The notes beneath the pieces were generated by a model that worked only from the letters and a program-made list of their open reading frames with translations, did no database searches and was not told the DNA's origin. 64,000 bases of DNA from Methylobacterium sp. WL1 (GTDB lineage Bacteria > Pseudomonadota > Alphaproteobacteria > Rhizobiales > Beijerinckiaceae), in the NCBI RefSeq assembly GCF_008000895.1, contig NZ_CP042823.1:1925001-1989000 (forward strand), given 5' to 3'. Made by a program: the position numbers and the translations under genes. Numbering within the stretch: position 1 is the first letter of the stretch; every line of letters starts with the position of its first letter. Of the stretch, positions 17,065 through 26,004 are shown in pieces.

Positions 17065-18978
17065 TCAGATGTCGATCCGGGCGCCGATCTCGACCGCCCG
17101 GTCGACCGGGATGCGGAAGTAGCGGGACGCGTCCGTGGCCGCACGGGCCATGGAGATGTAGAGCCTGTCCTGCCACACCGGCATGCCGGTCTCCGGTGAG
17201 GCCACCAGCACCCGCCGCGTCAGGAAGTAAGACAGGTCGCCCTTGTCCAGACCCGCGGCTGACAGGGCGCGCGGAAGGTCGGGCAGTTCGGTGAACCCGA
17301 AGCGCACCGTCACGCAGGAGAAGGCATCGGACAGTTTCTTCACGGCGACGCGCTCGGCGTCGGCCACCCGCGGCAGGTCCTCCGTGACGACGTGCAGGAT
17401 GAAGTTGTTCGCGTGCAGCACCCGGTTGTGCCTGACGTTGTGCATCAAGGCCCCCGGGGTATCGCCGGGCGTGCCCGTGAGGAACATGGCCGTTCCCGGC
17501 ACCCGCTGGATCGAGCCCGTCTCGGCCATCCGCGTGAACTCGGTGAGCGGTACGCGCCGACGGTGGATCTCCTCGGCGATCAGGGCCGAGCCACGCCGCC
17601 AGGTCCACATCGCCGTCACGAGGGCGGCACCGATGGTCAGCGGTACCCAGCCGCCATGGAGGATCTTGAGCGCGTTGGCCGAGAGGAACACCATCTCGAT
17701 CAGCAGGAACGGCGCGATGACCGCGGCCGCGACCGCAGGCGACCAGCGCCAGACCTTCCAGGCGACGACGAACAGCAGGCAGGCGGTGATGACCATGTCG
17801 CCGGTGACCGCGATGCCGTAGGCGGCCGCCAAGCCGCTCGACGACTTGAACAGCACCACCACGAACACGACCGCGACGAGCAACCACCAGTTCACCCGCG
17901 GGATGTAAATCTGCCCCCTCTCGGTCTCGGAGGTGCGCAGGACGCGCATGCGCGGCAGCAGGCCGAGTTGCATCGCCTGCTGGGTGATCGAGAAGGTGCC
18001 GGTGATCACCGCCTGGCTGGCGATGACCGTCGCCACGGTGGCGAGTAGCACCATCGGCAGCAGGGCCCAGGACGGATAGAGCAGGAAGAACGGGTTCTCG
18101 GCCCGCTCGGGGTGGGCGAGCAGCATGGCGCCCTGGCCGAGATAGTTCAGGGCGAGCGCCGGCAGCACCAGCCCGAACCAGGCCGCGCGGATCGGCGTGC
18201 GACCGAAGTGTCCCATGTCGGCGTAGAGCGCCTCCGCGCCGGTCACTGCGAGGAACACGGCCCCGAGCGCCAGCAGGCCGGCCGTGCCGTGGCTCAGGAT
18301 GAATGATACGCCGTGGGCGGGGTTGAGCGCCCCCAGGATGCTCGGGTCGTCGACAAGGTGGCCGAGGCCGCCAAGCCCCATGACGGTGAACCAGAACGCC
18401 GTGAGGGGGCCGAAGAAGGTCGCCACCCGCGCCGTCCCGTGACTCTGGACCGCGAACAGGCCGATGAGGATGGCGAGGCTGATGGGCAGGACGTACGGAT
18501 CGGTGGCCGGGGTCACCAGCTTCAGCCCTTCGACCGCGGAGAGCACCGACATGGCCGGGGTGATGATGGCGTCGCCGAAGAACAGCGAGACGCCGACCAT
18601 GCCGAGCACGATGACGAACCCGCCGGAATGGCCCAAGGCACGCTGGGCCAGCGCGACCAGGGAGGGCGTGCCGCCCTCGCCGTCGTTGTCGGCCCGCATC
18701 ACCAAGAGCACGTATTTCAGCGTGACGATGAGGATGAGCGCCCACAGGATCAGCGAGACGACGCCGAAGACCATCTCGCGGGTCGGCGCGTGCCCCCCTC
18801 CGGCGGCGGCGTGGAGGGACTCCTTCAACGCGTAGAGCGGGCTGGTGCCGATGTCGCCGTAGACCACACCGACCGAACCGAGGGTCAGCGCCCAGAAGCC
18901 CGTCTTCGGGCCATGCCCCTCATCGGAGGGCAGCGGGGTCTCGGACGTCGCGAACTCGGTCCTGGCGATTGCGGGCAT
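17065..18978 (-). CDS. kup: Kup-type potassium uptake permease
   Basis: Inner membrane K+/H+ symporter of 637 residues. The N-terminus has the family signature GSVGVVYGDIGTSPLYALKE (34-53) followed by about twelve membrane segments and a C-terminal cytoplasmic domain of about 150 residues with the usual LPDLPRAL, KGDLSYFL and PVWQDRLYISMARAATDASRYFRIP motifs. Length is typical. It is transcribed alone and toward the metal block. Related kup genes are found in several copies in Rhizobiales. Confidence 0.96.
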   Translation of the reverse strand: MPAIARTEFATSETPLPSDEGHGPKTGFWALTLGSVGVVYGDIGTSPLYALKESLHAAAGGGHAPTREMVFGVVSLILWALILIVTLKYVLLVMRADNDGEGGTPSLVALAQRALGHSGGFVIVLGMVGVSLFFGDAIITPAMSVLSAVEGLKLVTPATDPYVLPISLAILIGLFAVQSHGTARVATFFGPLTAFWFTVMGLGGLGHLVDDPSILGALNPAHGVSFILSHGTAGLLALGAVFLAVTGAEALYADMGHFGRTPIRAAWFGLVLPALALNYLGQGAMLLAHPERAENPFFLLYPSWALLPMVLLATVATVIASQAVITGTFSITQQAMQLGLLPRMRVLRTSETERGQIYIPRVNWWLLVAVVFVVVLFKSSSGLAAAYGIAVTGDMVITACLLFVVAWKVWRWSPAVAAAVIAPFLLIEMVFLSANALKILHGGWVPLTIGAALVTAMWTWRRGSALIAEEIHRRRVPLTEFTRMAETGSIQRVPGTAMFLTGTPGDTPGALMHNVRHNRVLHANNFILHVVTEDLPRVADAERVAVKKLSDAFSCVTVRFGFTELPDLPRALSAAGLDKGDLSYFLTRRVLVASPETGMPVWQDRLYISMARAATDASRYFRIPVDRAVEIGARIDI

Positions 18979-19334
18979 CCACGGGCTCCACGTCCGCGAA
19001 CGTGGGAGGCTCGCAAGGCAAGCCTCAACGGTCGAGGGGCCGGGAACGTTCGCCTAAGCCGAAGACGAATATCCCGGTCTCGGCGGACCGGCGACGGGGC
19101 GGGGAAACGTTCGAGCACGCGGAACGTCGGGCATCGGTGACCTTACCCACGACGACGTCACGCTCCACGGTACGGGGCGCATCACCTCACCGGTGGTGAT
19201 GACCTGCGGGGTGACCCTCTTCCCGCGCCTCGCCCAGGTCCTCCGCAAGGCCTGCGGCACACTCCTGAACATCCCGGCGAGGGCACGTACCGAGGTCGTC
19301 TGGAACGGCGTAGCTCGGCCGCCGGTTGACGGGC
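18979..19334. other. Intergenic region upstream of kup
   Basis: Should contain the kup promoter. A hairpin CATCACC/GGTGATG around 19179-19200 is seen. No gene, EcfG promoter or known riboswitch is recognised. Confidence 0.5.
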
Positions 19335-19592
19335 ATGAAGTTCCTTTCGACGCTCCTGATCGCGACCGCCCTCTGCGCCGGAATGCTGGCCGTCGGGGCC
19401 CATCGAGCCGGCGACTTGCCCGAACCGGAGCAGTGGGCCGTCTCGACGGGGGCTGAGGCGATGATCGGGACCGCCGGATCGGCCGATGTCGGTAGCTCGC
19501 ACGACCCGAACCCGGCCGTGCTTGGCCGGATGTCCGGTGAGGCATCCAACGCCGTGCGTGGGGCCGCCTACCGGGACGGCGGGCAAGGCTGA
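19335..19592 (+). CDS. Small exported protein of unknown function
   Basis: The 85-residue product begins with a plausible signal peptide (MKFLSTLLIATALCAGMLAVGAHRAG). The mature part is small, Gly/Ala/Ser-rich and without cysteine. There is no strong ribosome binding site in front of ATG 19335 and no recognisable family, so this rests on the signal sequence and the orderly open frame. Confidence 0.5.
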   Translation: MKFLSTLLIATALCAGMLAVGAHRAGDLPEPEQWAVSTGAEAMIGTAGSADVGSSHDPNPAVLGRMSGEASNAVRGAAYRDGGQG

Positions 19593-19783
19593 TCCCAAGC
19601 GTTCCCCGAGCCGTCAAAATCCTAGGGCGCGGGGAATCCAACGAGCGCCATCGGGGCCAACCCGACCCGAACCGTCGCCCCCCGAAAGGTCGCACGCGGA
19701 GTTCCGGGACATCGCCTGGCGCGGGCTCGGATCGTTCCATCACGCCCCCTGTTACCGCCGCGCAGGATTTTCAGGAGAAGGAT

Positions 19784-20944
19784 TTGGCGTTCACGCGGGA
19801 ACAGGGCGCGGTCCGGCCGTTGCTTGCCGATGACCGGATCGACGAGCGCGGGGACCAAGAGGCCCGTCGGGCCATCGCCACGGGCGAGGCCATCCCGCGC
19901 GGCGTCCGCTCCGCGGGCATCCTGGTCTTGAGCCTCCTCGGGATCGTCTACACCCTCTACGTCGGTCAGGAACTGATCCTGCCCATCGTCCTTGCGCTCG
20001 TCCTGAAGCTTCTGCTCGCGCCGGCGATGCGGGTCCTGCACAAGCGCTTCCGGCTGCCGAAGGCGCTCGCCGCGGCACTGCTGATCCTGGTGGTGTTCGG
20101 GGCCATCGGCGGCGTCGGCTTCACGGCTTCGATACCCGCGTCAGGTTGGATACGGCGCGCTCCCGAGAGCCTGCCGCTCTTGAAGGAGAAGGTCGAAGCG
20201 CTACGCCGGCCCCTGGATGTCCTCCAGCAAGGCCTGCAGGCCCTGGAGAGCATCGCCGCGGCCAATGAGCAGGAGGGCGCGGGCGACGTCGTTACCGCAA
20301 GGCCCGCCTCCACGCTGGCGGGCAACCTGATGAGCGGCACCGCCACCCTCCTGACCCGCTTCTTCACGACGATGATCCTGCTCTTCTTCCTCCTCGCCTC
20401 TGGCGACCGCCTGTTGCGCGGGTTCGTCGAGGTGCTGCCGACCTTCTCCGGCAAGCGTCAAGCCGTGGAGATCGTCCAGGAAATCGAGACCAACATCACG
20501 GGTTACCTTGTCACCATCACCATCATGAACGGCGGCGTCGGCGTGGCAACGGGGTTCGCCATGTGGGCCTGCGGACTGGACACGCCGCTGCTCTGGGGCG
20601 CGACGGCCTTCCTGCTCAACTTCATCCCGATCCTCGGGCCCCTGGCCGGGATCGTGATCTTCTTCGTGGTGGGCGTGCTCAGCCTGGACTGGCCTTGGTT
20701 CGCGCTCCTGCCCGCCGGTCTCTACCTGCTGATCCATATCGCCGAAGGCGAGATGATCACGCCTCTGCTCCTGGCCAAGCGCTTCACGCTCAACCCCTTC
20801 CTCGTGATCCTCTCGGTCTTCTTCTGGCACACGCTCTGGGGCATCCCGGGGGCCTTGCTCGCGGTGCCGCTGCTGGCGATGATGAAGATCGTGTCCGACC
20901 ACGTAGAACCCCTGAAACCCCTGGGCCACATGATCGGGTCCTGA
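19784..20944 (+). CDS. AI-2E family transporter (PerM/YdiK-like permease)
   Basis: The 386-residue inner membrane protein has about seven to eight membrane segments: two at the N-terminus (GILVLSLLGIVYTLYVGQELILPIVLALVLKLLLAP), a soluble region rich in helices (SLPLLKEKVEALRRPLDVLQQ), and the conserved C-terminal set ending HTLWGIPGALLAVPLLAMMKIV. The W-G-x-x-G-x-x-L-A-V-P motif is the family signature. The name reflects one member exporting autoinducer-2; the substrate here is unknown. Translation most likely starts at TTG 19784, with AGGAGAAGG directly upstream and no ATG in a better place. Confidence 0.88.
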   Translation: MAFTREQGAVRPLLADDRIDERGDQEARRAIATGEAIPRGVRSAGILVLSLLGIVYTLYVGQELILPIVLALVLKLLLAPAMRVLHKRFRLPKALAAALLILVVFGAIGGVGFTASIPASGWIRRAPESLPLLKEKVEALRRPLDVLQQGLQALESIAAANEQEGAGDVVTARPASTLAGNLMSGTATLLTRFFTTMILLFFLLASGDRLLRGFVEVLPTFSGKRQAVEIVQEIETNITGYLVTITIMNGGVGVATGFAMWACGLDTPLLWGATAFLLNFIPILGPLAGIVIFFVVGVLSLDWPWFALLPAGLYLLIHIAEGEMITPLLLAKRFTLNPFLVILSVFFWHTLWGIPGALLAVPLLAMMKIVSDHVEPLKPLGHMIGS

Positions 20945-21082
20945 TCGATGGACGGTCCATCGGCGACGTCCGGGCCCGGACGCATGCCGACGTGGGATCG
21001 GCGGCAAGGGCGCTCCCATCATCGCTCGAACGTCCGTCGGGATTCCCGGTGCATCCTGCGCTCGGCCGTCCTCGGGAGTGAC

Positions 21083-21107
21083 GGAACGGCCCGTCGTTCG
21101 ACACGTT
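21083..21107 (+). promoter_or_regulatory. EcfG (general stress sigma) promoter
   Basis: GGAAC (21083-21087), 16 bases, CGTT (21104-21107) matches the EcfG consensus exactly. It is 34 bases upstream of the LysM protein start, leaving a short leader with the GGGGAG ribosome site. Confidence 0.8.
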
Positions 21108-21140
21108 TCGGACGGCATCTGAGTCGGCGGGGAGTTCAGT

Positions 21141-21842
21141 ATGCGACGTCGGACCTCTCGCTTGACCGCCCTGTCTGTCATCCTCGGGACGGGCATGCTG
21201 ACCGCCGGTCATGGTGAAGCGCAGGAGGCAGCCTGCGGGGACGGTCCCGTAAAGATCCTGCCCGACGATACCCTGAGCCGGATCGCGAGCCGCTGCGAAG
21301 TGTCGGAAGGCGCACTCCTGGCCGCCAATCCGTCCATCTACGGGTCGGGCGACCTGCAGGTTGGCGCCACCCTGCGCCTGCGGACGGCGACCGGCCAGGG
21401 TCTCGCGGATCGCCTCAACCACCTGGGGCGCGAGGCCAACGATGCCGTGGGCCGCATCGCCGGTCAGGTCGGCGCCTCCGCCCAGGACCTGCTCGACCGC
21501 AATCCCGACCTCAAGGGACGGTTGGAGCGGCTCGGTCGGCGGATCGGCCTGGCCGATGGTGCGGGCGCCCCAAGCCTCACCCTCTCGCCGGACCATGGCT
21601 CGCCAGGCTCGACCGTGACCCTGACGGCCACGGGCCTGCCGAGGGACGAGCCGCTCCTGGTCGGGGTCGGGACGCCCAACACGGCCTTCCAGGTCCTGCA
21701 ATCCGCCCGTACGTCGGGCAAAGGCACGCTGGACGTCGAGGTGAAGGTTCCCGAGCGCCAGGGCGACACCCGCCTCGTGTTCGTCCTGCGAGACGGAGAC
21801 GCGGTGAAGCTGACCAGCAAGCCGTTCCAAATCGCGCCCTGA
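21141..21842 (+). CDS. Exported LysM-domain protein
   Basis: The 233-residue product has a signal peptide (to about residue 27), then a LysM-like module (PVKILPDDTLSRIASRCEVSEGALLAANPSI...LQVGATLRL, about 35-80) expected to bind peptidoglycan. An amphipathic linker follows, and a C-terminal Ig-like beta domain (SLTLSPDHGSPGSTVTLTATGLP, about 143-233) resembles IPT/invasin-like folds. GGGGAG precedes the ATG and an exact EcfG promoter lies upstream. Likely an envelope protein made under general stress. Confidence 0.8.
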   Translation: MRRRTSRLTALSVILGTGMLTAGHGEAQEAACGDGPVKILPDDTLSRIASRCEVSEGALLAANPSIYGSGDLQVGATLRLRTATGQGLADRLNHLGREANDAVGRIAGQVGASAQDLLDRNPDLKGRLERLGRRIGLADGAGAPSLTLSPDHGSPGSTVTLTATGLPRDEPLLVGVGTPNTAFQVLQSARTSGKGTLDVEVKVPERQGDTRLVFVLRDGDAVKLTSKPFQIAP

Positions 21843-21854
21843 CCGCGAGGGCCG

Positions 21855-22598
21855 TCAGGGCCGGACCAGCATCCAGACGGCCATGCCGACCATCATCAGG
21901 TTCTCGGTGAGCGAGACGAAGCCGAGCGGCACGCTGGCCGAGCCGCCGACACAGGCGCACTTGATCTCGCGCCGGTCGACGTAGACCGCCTTGAACACCG
22001 AGACAGCGCCGACCGTGCCGATGAACAGGGCGACCGGGATCGACAGCCAGGAGAGAGCGCCCGCTGCCATCAGGATGCCGGCGAGCGCCTCGCAGAACGG
22101 GTAGGCGTAGGCGTAGCGCACCCAGCGCCGGGCGAGCAGGTCGTAGCCCAGGAACATCGACGAGAAGCTTTCGACGTCCTGCAGCTTGAGGATGGCGAGC
22201 ACGCACATGCTGAAGGCGATGAACCACTCGCCCGCACGCACCGTCAGCAGCGTCCCGAAGGCCGCGTAGCTCGCCGCCAGCGCCATCAAGGCCGTCATCG
22301 CGAACACCGCCGCCACGGGCGTGTAGCTCGTCGCATTCGGGTCGGCGACCGGCTTGCCGAGGTGGCGACGCAGGTCGTCGTAGCCGCCGATGCGCTCACC
22401 CGCGATGAAGGTTTGCGGCGTTGTCTTCACGCCGTGCTCGGCCTTGAAGCTGTTTGTCTCCTCACGCGTCGTCAGCCAATGGTCGTCGACCTGGAAACCC
22501 TCGCGTTCGAGCAGGTCCTTGGTCTTCAGGCCGTAGGGGCAGACATGCTTTTCCATCACCATGCGATGCACGGTGGCCCTGCGGGTGGTGTCGAGCAT
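21855..22598 (-). CDS. Glutaredoxin-MauE fusion membrane protein
   Basis: The 247-residue protein joins two domains. Residues 10-85 form a glutaredoxin: CPYG at 20-23 (one catalytic cysteine), the cis-proline TTPQTFI and GGYDDLRRHL. Residues 95-247 form a four-helix MauE/DoxX-like membrane domain with ECxC-like KCACVGG and PLGFVSLTENLMMV. MauE assists methylamine dehydrogenase maturation through disulphide chemistry. The fusion suggests cytosolic thiol reduction coupled to a membrane quinone or disulphide step, which is inference. Start at 22598 has GGAT upstream. Convergent with the LysM gene, separated by only 12 bases. Confidence 0.85.
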   Translation of the reverse strand: MLDTTRRATVHRMVMEKHVCPYGLKTKDLLEREGFQVDDHWLTTREETNSFKAEHGVKTTPQTFIAGERIGGYDDLRRHLGKPVADPNATSYTPVAAVFAMTALMALAASYAAFGTLLTVRAGEWFIAFSMCVLAILKLQDVESFSSMFLGYDLLARRWVRYAYAYPFCEALAGILMAAGALSWLSIPVALFIGTVGAVSVFKAVYVDRREIKCACVGGSASVPLGFVSLTENLMMVGMAVWMLVRP

Positions 22599-22798
22599 CG
22601 AGGGATCCTTTCGGAATGCGCTAGGAGGTGGGTCACCCTAACCCTGACAACGCGACCGCGGCGTTCGGCTTCCCGACCTGCGTCGCGCGGAAACTCATGA
22701 GCCCGAGATGGGGCTTCCCACGGTTGGAAGGTCAAGGACCGGATCGTCGGGGACTCGGCCGTATAGACGTCGTGCCAAGCCACCGCGGGACCGGATAC

Positions 22799-22823
22799 GG
22801 AACGTCCGGGACGGGCGGGTGTT
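22799..22823 (+). promoter_or_regulatory. Probable EcfG promoter (one mismatch)
   Basis: GGAAC (22799-22803), 16 bases, TGTT (22820-22823) differs from the consensus only in the first base of CGTT. It lies about 117 bases upstream of the BA14K-like gene. Confidence 0.5.
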
Positions 22824-22939
22824 TCTGAACCTCCGACCGCTGCGGACATCGGCCTCGCCCCCGCCGGTCCGACCGCCCGTATTCCCGGACGCCCCGGCAC
22901 CGGTTTGAACGCGGCGCCCCCTTCAGGAACCCGATCCCG

Positions 22940-23359
22940 ATGAAGCTCTCGTTTGCCCTCGCCGCCGCGGTCGCGGCGTCCCTGCTCGGACAGCCGGCCT
23001 TCGCCGGACCCGCCACCGCCCCCGTCGAGGCGCTCTCGGCCGGGGCTCTGCCGACCAGCTACGTCCAGTTCCGGCGCTTCGGGCACCGGCACCACGGCTT
23101 CCGACGCGGCTACGGCTACCGTCGGGGCTACGGCCGTGCTTATGGCTACCGCCGCGGACCGGGCGTCGGCGCGGCCGTCGGCGCAGGCGTGGCAGGCCTC
23201 GCCGCTGGCGCCATCATCGGGGGCGCCATCGCCAACTCCCAAGCGCAGGGCGCAGTCGGCTCGGAGGCCGTGGCAGCGTGCGCCCGCCGGTTCCGGTCCT
23301 ACGATGCGTCGAGCGGCACCTATCTCGGCAACGACGGCGACCGCCACGCCTGCCCGTAA
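22940..23359 (+). CDS. BA14K-like exported protein
   Basis: The 139-residue product has a signal peptide (MKLSFALAAAVAASLLGQPAFA), an Arg/Gly/Tyr-rich middle with repeated GYGYRRGYG units, a Gly/Ala transmembrane-like segment (GAAVGAGVAGLAAGAIIGGAIA) and the C-terminal BA14K motif CARRFRSYDASSGTYLGNDG. BA14K is a lectin-like immunogenic protein in Brucella; family members are common surface proteins of Rhizobiales with unclear function. Ribosome site CAGGAACC precedes ATG 22940. Confidence 0.88.
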   Translation: MKLSFALAAAVAASLLGQPAFAGPATAPVEALSAGALPTSYVQFRRFGHRHHGFRRGYGYRRGYGRAYGYRRGPGVGAAVGAGVAGLAAGAIIGGAIANSQAQGAVGSEAVAACARRFRSYDASSGTYLGNDGDRHACP

Positions 23360-24371
23360 GCGCGGCGTCGCCCCCTCGTGATGTCAGCCCGAAGCCAGCG
23401 TCAGGCCGCCCACGTTCGCGGCCATGACCAGGCAGTAGCCGGCGAGCAGCACGATCCCGAGCACGCCCAACAGGATGTCCGAGCCGCGCGGTATTCCGCC
23501 GGAGCCGTCGGCGAACGCGAGTTGCTTCCAAGGTCGTCGACGGTTCGGGACGCGCTGCAAGGTGTGCCTCGGCTGCTCGGCTGACTTGTTGTGTCTCGAT
23601 ACCGGGCCTTGTGCGGCGCGGAATGCTTGTCGTTCCCGGTCAGGACAAGAGGGCGACGAGAAGGCAGAGCAGGACGATGCATCCGAGGATGGCCAAGCCG
23701 GCCGCGTGAATGGCACCAGGCGGCGCGTGGGTGGCGTTATCGTTGGCCGGTCCTGGGAGTTCGCTGGGCCAGCGGCGCCACTTGCGGCAGGCCGAGGGCG
23801 CCTGAACCCACTGGACTTGGGTATCCGGACCCGGCTCACGTCGGCATGTCATGGGCGTGATACCGGGTGCGGACCTGGTCGGGTGCGAGATCGGTCGCCA
23901 CGAGCCCTCCGCCGTACCGGGCCAAATCCTCGACGGAGCTGTCGGTCGCCGGAGCCGGTCCGGTGACGAGATCACCCGGTGGCGAGACGATGCCGGACCG
24001 TCTCCGGAGCGCGCGGACCAGCCGTGCCGTTCGACGCATCGCTTGCCTCATGGCAATCCCCACCGCTGGACCGAGAAGAAGTCCGGACCGTCGCCGAGGC
24101 AGGACCCGGACGGACAAGGCGATGGCCAGGACCCCGTATGCGTCCACATCGAATGCAAGCCTAGCGTGGAAAGGGCTCAGTGGGCTGTCAGGTTTACCCT
24201 GACGGGGTTGCGGTCTTCTCTGACTGATCGGGGCACCTACAGCGACCCAGATGACGAGGTGAGCCGGAAAGGCTGCGCCGGATCCGTCCAGGCGCGTTCG
24301 TCGGCGCCGGAACGCCGGTCGAGCCTTTCCTACCACCGCGCGGCCAGGCATGGCCTATCCGGAGTCGCTCC
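23360..24371. other. Gene-poor stretch with weak minus-strand small ORFs
   Basis: No strong gene is present. Three minus-strand readings look somewhat protein-like: a short one ending at 23384 with one membrane helix (SDILLGVLGIVLLAGYCLVM), the small membrane ORF listed at 23640-23852, and one of about 100 residues from GTG 24147 to 23836 (VLAIALSVRVLPRRRSGLLL... ending YHAHDMPT). None has a good start, so only the middle one is listed separately. Confidence 0.4.
23640..23852 (-). CDS. Possible small single-helix membrane protein
   Basis: The 70-residue reading ends in PANDNATHAPPGAIHAAGLAILGCIVLLCLLVALLS, a soluble N-terminus followed by one hydrophobic helix, a layout shared by many short alphaproteobacterial membrane proteins. 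The start at ATG 23852 is a guess without a ribosome site. Confidence 0.35.
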   Translation of the reverse strand: MTCRREPGPDTQVQWVQAPSACRKWRRWPSELPGPANDNATHAPPGAIHAAGLAILGCIVLLCLLVALLS

Positions 24372-24839
24372 ATGAAACGCATCGCAGTCGCCCTCGCGGC
24401 GGTATCGAGCCTCGTCCTGTTCGCCCCGTCGAGCGAGGCAAGGCCCTTCGGCAGGGGGCATGGTTTCCACGGATACCACGGCGGCTTCGGCGGCTTCCAT
24501 GGACATCACCGCGGCTTCGGTGGCTTCCGGGGCCATCATGGCTTCCGCGGCATCGGCTTCCGCTCGCACCGACACGAGTTCGGCGGCTATCGCGGGTTCG
24601 GCTTCCGGCATGCCCGCTACGGGTACGGGCGCCATTACGGACGCTACGGTTACCGTCGCGGCTATCGCGGTTTCGGCCTCGCGAGCGGCGTTGGCCTCGG
24701 GCTCGCCGCCGCGGCGATCCGGCCGGCTTATTACGGCGCCGGATACGGCCGACCCTACGGCTACGGCTACGGCTATGGATACGGCTACGCCCCGGTCCGC
24801 TACGGCTACGGCCGCCCGTACCTCGGCTGCGGCTACTAA
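24372..24839 (+). CDS. Exported glycine/tyrosine/histidine-rich protein
   Basis: The 155-residue product has a signal peptide (MKRIAVALAAVSSLVLFAPSSEA) and a low-complexity body made of GFGGF, HGFHGYHGG and GYGYGYGYG stretches, ending in LGCGY. A short hydrophobic segment (LASGVGLGLAAAAI) interrupts it. Similar architecture, down to the final CGY, is found in the protein at 42175-42717. Such proteins are abundant in Methylobacterium; function is not known. A surface or matrix role is only inference. Confidence 0.75.
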   Translation: MKRIAVALAAVSSLVLFAPSSEARPFGRGHGFHGYHGGFGGFHGHHRGFGGFRGHHGFRGIGFRSHRHEFGGYRGFGFRHARYGYGRHYGRYGYRRGYRGFGLASGVGLGLAAAAIRPAYYGAGYGRPYGYGYGYGYGYAPVRYGYGRPYLGCGY

Positions 24840-24855
24840 GCCCTGCACGCGCGTG

Positions 24856-24891
24856 GAGGGCTTGGGCCGCCCGTTGCAGGTCCAAGCCCTC
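24856..24891 (+). terminator. Terminator-like hairpin
   Basis: GAGGGCTTGG (24856-24865) and CCAAGCCCTC (24882-24891) pair perfectly 17 bases after the preceding stop. No T run follows, so termination is likely but not certain. Confidence 0.5.
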
Positions 24892-24944
24892 GAATGACGG
24901 ATGTCGGCCCCGTGCCGAGGCTTCCCCAAATCGAGGTGAACCCG

Positions 24945-25445
24945 ATGAAGAACATCGTTGCAACCGCGCTCGTCGCCAGCGCATTCGTCGCCGGTCCCGC
25001 GCTCGCGCAGGACAAGGCCATGCAGAAGCCAGCCGGCGACCAGACCGGCCAGATGAAGGCTCCGGCCGCCGGGACCGCGATGCCCACGTCGGCGGGCGGG
25101 ATGGGCGGCATGACCATGGCCGACACAGCCACCGCCAAGATCAAGTTCGTCACCGCCAAGCCGGCCGAGGTGACCTCCTCGAAACTCGTCGGCAAGAACC
25201 TCTACAACAAGCAGAACGAGAACGTCGGGGAGATCGAGGACCTGGTCATCGACGACGGCAAGACCGTCTCCGGCATCGTCGTCAGTGTCGGCGGCTTCCT
25301 CGGGATGGGCGAGCGCTACGTTCTGGTCGATCCCGCGTCGGTGTTCCTCCACCGCGCCGACGGCACGCTCAAGGCCATGGTCGACACCGACAAGGACACG
25401 CTGAAGAACGCGCCGGAGTTCAAGTACGACAAGAAGAACTCCTGA
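24945..25445 (+). CDS. Exported PRC-barrel domain protein
   Basis: The 166-residue product has a signal peptide (MKNIVATALVASAFVAGPALA), a Met/Gly/Ala/Thr-rich linker (about 25-65) and a PRC-barrel (about 78-160) with VTSSKLVGKNLYNKQNENVGEIEDLVIDDGKTVSGIVVSVGGFLGMGERYVLVDP. PRC barrels are small beta barrels found in RimM and photosystem proteins; exported forms are common in Rhizobiales stress regulons. GAGGTGA precedes ATG 24945. A close paralogue is at 35675-36148. Confidence 0.88.
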   Translation: MKNIVATALVASAFVAGPALAQDKAMQKPAGDQTGQMKAPAAGTAMPTSAGGMGGMTMADTATAKIKFVTAKPAEVTSSKLVGKNLYNKQNENVGEIEDLVIDDGKTVSGIVVSVGGFLGMGERYVLVDPASVFLHRADGTLKAMVDTDKDTLKNAPEFKYDKKNS

Positions 25446-25456
25446 TCGCGACAGTG

Positions 25457-25482
25457 CGACCGGGCAACGTCGCCCGGTCGCC
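25457..25482 (+). terminator. Terminator-like hairpin
   Basis: GCGACCGGGC (25457-25466) and GCCCGGTCGC (25473-25482) form a perfect ten-pair stem with a six-base loop right after the PRC-barrel gene. It lacks a T run. Confidence 0.5.
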
Positions 25483-25670
25483 CGCCTTGCCTCCCCGGGC
25501 AGGCAATCCGGCAACGGTCAAGCGCGGTCCGGTCGTCCCGGCGTCGGGATAAACCTGACACGTGTCGGTGAGAACGGCGACCCGGTGCCGACATGCTTGT
25601 CGGTGCCGTCGAACCGGGCGCTAATCGACGTCGTCACGAGAGTGTCGTGCGGGCCGGAGAGCGAGCGCCA

Positions 25671-25901
25671 ATGATCATGGAAGTCATCAAGCAGGGCGCG
25701 CGCGCCCGTTCCGCCGGCAGACCCAGGGATGCTTGCCCCCACCCGGCCGATTCTCGCGAACGTCGAGCCTGGTACGAGGGCTACGACGGGTCAGTATGGG
25801 ATCTCGGCATGCGAGCGCCCCATCCGGCCATGGCGCTCCGGATCGCCGCCGCGGCAATGGAGACCACGGTCGCCCTGAACCCAGCGGTTTCCCGGATCTA
25901 G
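25671..25901 (+). CDS. Ribosome modulation factor-like protein
   Basis: A 76-residue protein whose first half reads QGARARSAGRPRDACPHP...RRAWYEGYDGS, matching the pattern of ribosome modulation factor (Gly-x-x-A-x-x-x-G-R-x-x-x-x-C-P followed by R-x-x-W-x-x-G). RMF binds the 30S subunit and drives inactive 100S dimers in stationary phase. The C-terminal part (about 45-76) is an extra Ala-rich helix not found in E. coli RMF. Start at ATG 25671 has GGAGAGCGAG upstream. Its place among stress genes supports the call; binding to ribosomes is not shown. Confidence 0.7.
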   Translation: MIMEVIKQGARARSAGRPRDACPHPADSRERRAWYEGYDGSVWDLGMRAPHPAMALRIAAAAMETTVALNPAVSRI

Positions 25902-26004
25902 GAAGACCGGAGAGTATCGAGTCTTCGCCAAGGGTGCTCGGGCTTGGATCGGAGAGCCCCCGCGTCGCCGCTTCGGGTCCGACGATAGGGCATGTCGGAC
26001 GAGG

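Noticed and set aside
22649..22673. Minus-strand EcfG-like site (GGAAG-N16-CGTT) before the glutaredoxin-MauE gene
   Set aside because: The mismatch is in the most conserved part of the -35 box; kept out of the feature list.
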